NCBI RefSeq assembly: GCF_036588685.1 | Contig: NC_086386.1 | Span: forward strand, 22,464,931 to 22,528,930 | Reading direction: 5' to 3' | From: Mytilus trossulus | Lineage: Eukaryota > Mollusca > Bivalvia > Mytilida > Mytilidae | DNA length: 64,000 bases | Shown: positions 63,426-64,000 of the stretch, one piece after another | How positions within the stretch are numbered: the stretch's first letter is position 1 | Layout: every line of letters starts with the position of its first letter | Made by a program: the position numbers and the translations under genes | Notes under the pieces: generated by a model | Told to the model about the DNA's origin: nothing | What the model saw: the letters and a program-made list of their open reading frames with translations, nothing else | Database searches by the model: none

Positions 63426-64000
63426 ATAAAAATGTGCATATAAACATGTATAAATGCACAATTTAGAAACATAACTATTCATCACATGGTCAGTTGTGTT
63501 CGATGTATCTATGCATCAACCTATTTTAGTTAGTGACAAGTTATAATGGTCTCAGATCTTTAGAATATTCGCATGAATCGAATAATAACCGACTGTGTTC
63601 TTTTCTTGATAGTGACATTTTGACACAGTGCTGATATTCAAGGTGGGTAATGCATTCATAGCAGGAGACGTTTACTCGGTCACCTAGTTTCGCTCCTTTT
63701 TGCGTTCATGTGGACTCATCAATGTGTGTTTATTATCTTGATTTGTATATTCGTATCATATGGATTTATAAGTGTTGAACATCAGTAAGTTATTAAATAA
63801 ATATGAAATAATTAGAGTCTCTCAAGAGCCTGTGTCGCTCATCTGTTACTGTATTTACTGATGTCGGCCATCATGGTTGGTAGGCGGGGTCAATAGACAC
63901 TTTTTTTTTAAATAGATACCCTAGTAATGATTGTGACCATGTAAGATTTTTGCACAAGCTACAAAAAGTGACTAAAAAGTTGTTAAAATCTTGGTCATGT
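63426..64000. other. Flank with a family G fragment
   Basis: From about 63810, GAGTCTCTCAAGAGCCTGTG and GTCGGCCATCATGGTTGGTA match family G at 54940-55196. The rest holds nothing that I recognise. Confidence 0.5.

Overview
The window is AT-rich, intron-rich animal DNA crowded with dispersed repeats. I infer a bivalve mollusc, most likely a Mytilus-type mussel. The grounds are short exons with GT-AG introns of 0.1 to 9 kb, an ankyrin-ROC-COR-death protein of a kind I know to be expanded in bivalves, DIRS/Ngaro, CR1-like and Penelope-like retroelements, and several short repeat families that I recognise from mussel sequence. The species call is from memory, not from a search.

Layout. 1-6.2 kb: repeats, including a tandem array of hammerhead-ribozyme units (1.9-2.45 kb) and a LINE 3' fragment. 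6.27-47.7 kb, plus strand: the 3' part of one large gene, with 14 exons that join in phase into 1,130 residues: ankyrin repeats, a ROC GTPase split by a long insertion, COR, and two death-like domains. The 5' end of this gene is not in the window. Its introns hold most of the mobile DNA: a hammerhead element, a hAT-like inverted-repeat element, a Harbinger-like element, a 185-bp repeat array, a decayed DIRS/Ngaro element (minus, 25.6-30.2 kb), a foldback element, an intact CR1-like LINE (minus, 33.5-37.8 kb) and a Penelope-like remnant.

47.7-56.1 kb: no gene found, repeats only. 56.1-63.25 kb, minus strand: nine exons of a coiled-coil protein, all joined by phase-2 introns. Its stop codon is in the window and its 5' end is not. 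The two host genes converge tail to tail.

Most notable are the ribozymes. Four copies with a complete CUGANGA...GAAA core were found in two subfamilies whose stems differ by compensatory changes; in one of the four (1.98-2.07 kb, second core) stem I does not pair well. A fifth copy has lost two invariant bases. The LINE protein carries a DxExNPGP 2A motif behind a hydrophobic N-terminus and a duplicated PHD-like finger. In the ROCO protein about 240 residues separate the P-loop from the DFGGQ motif, where about 60 is usual.
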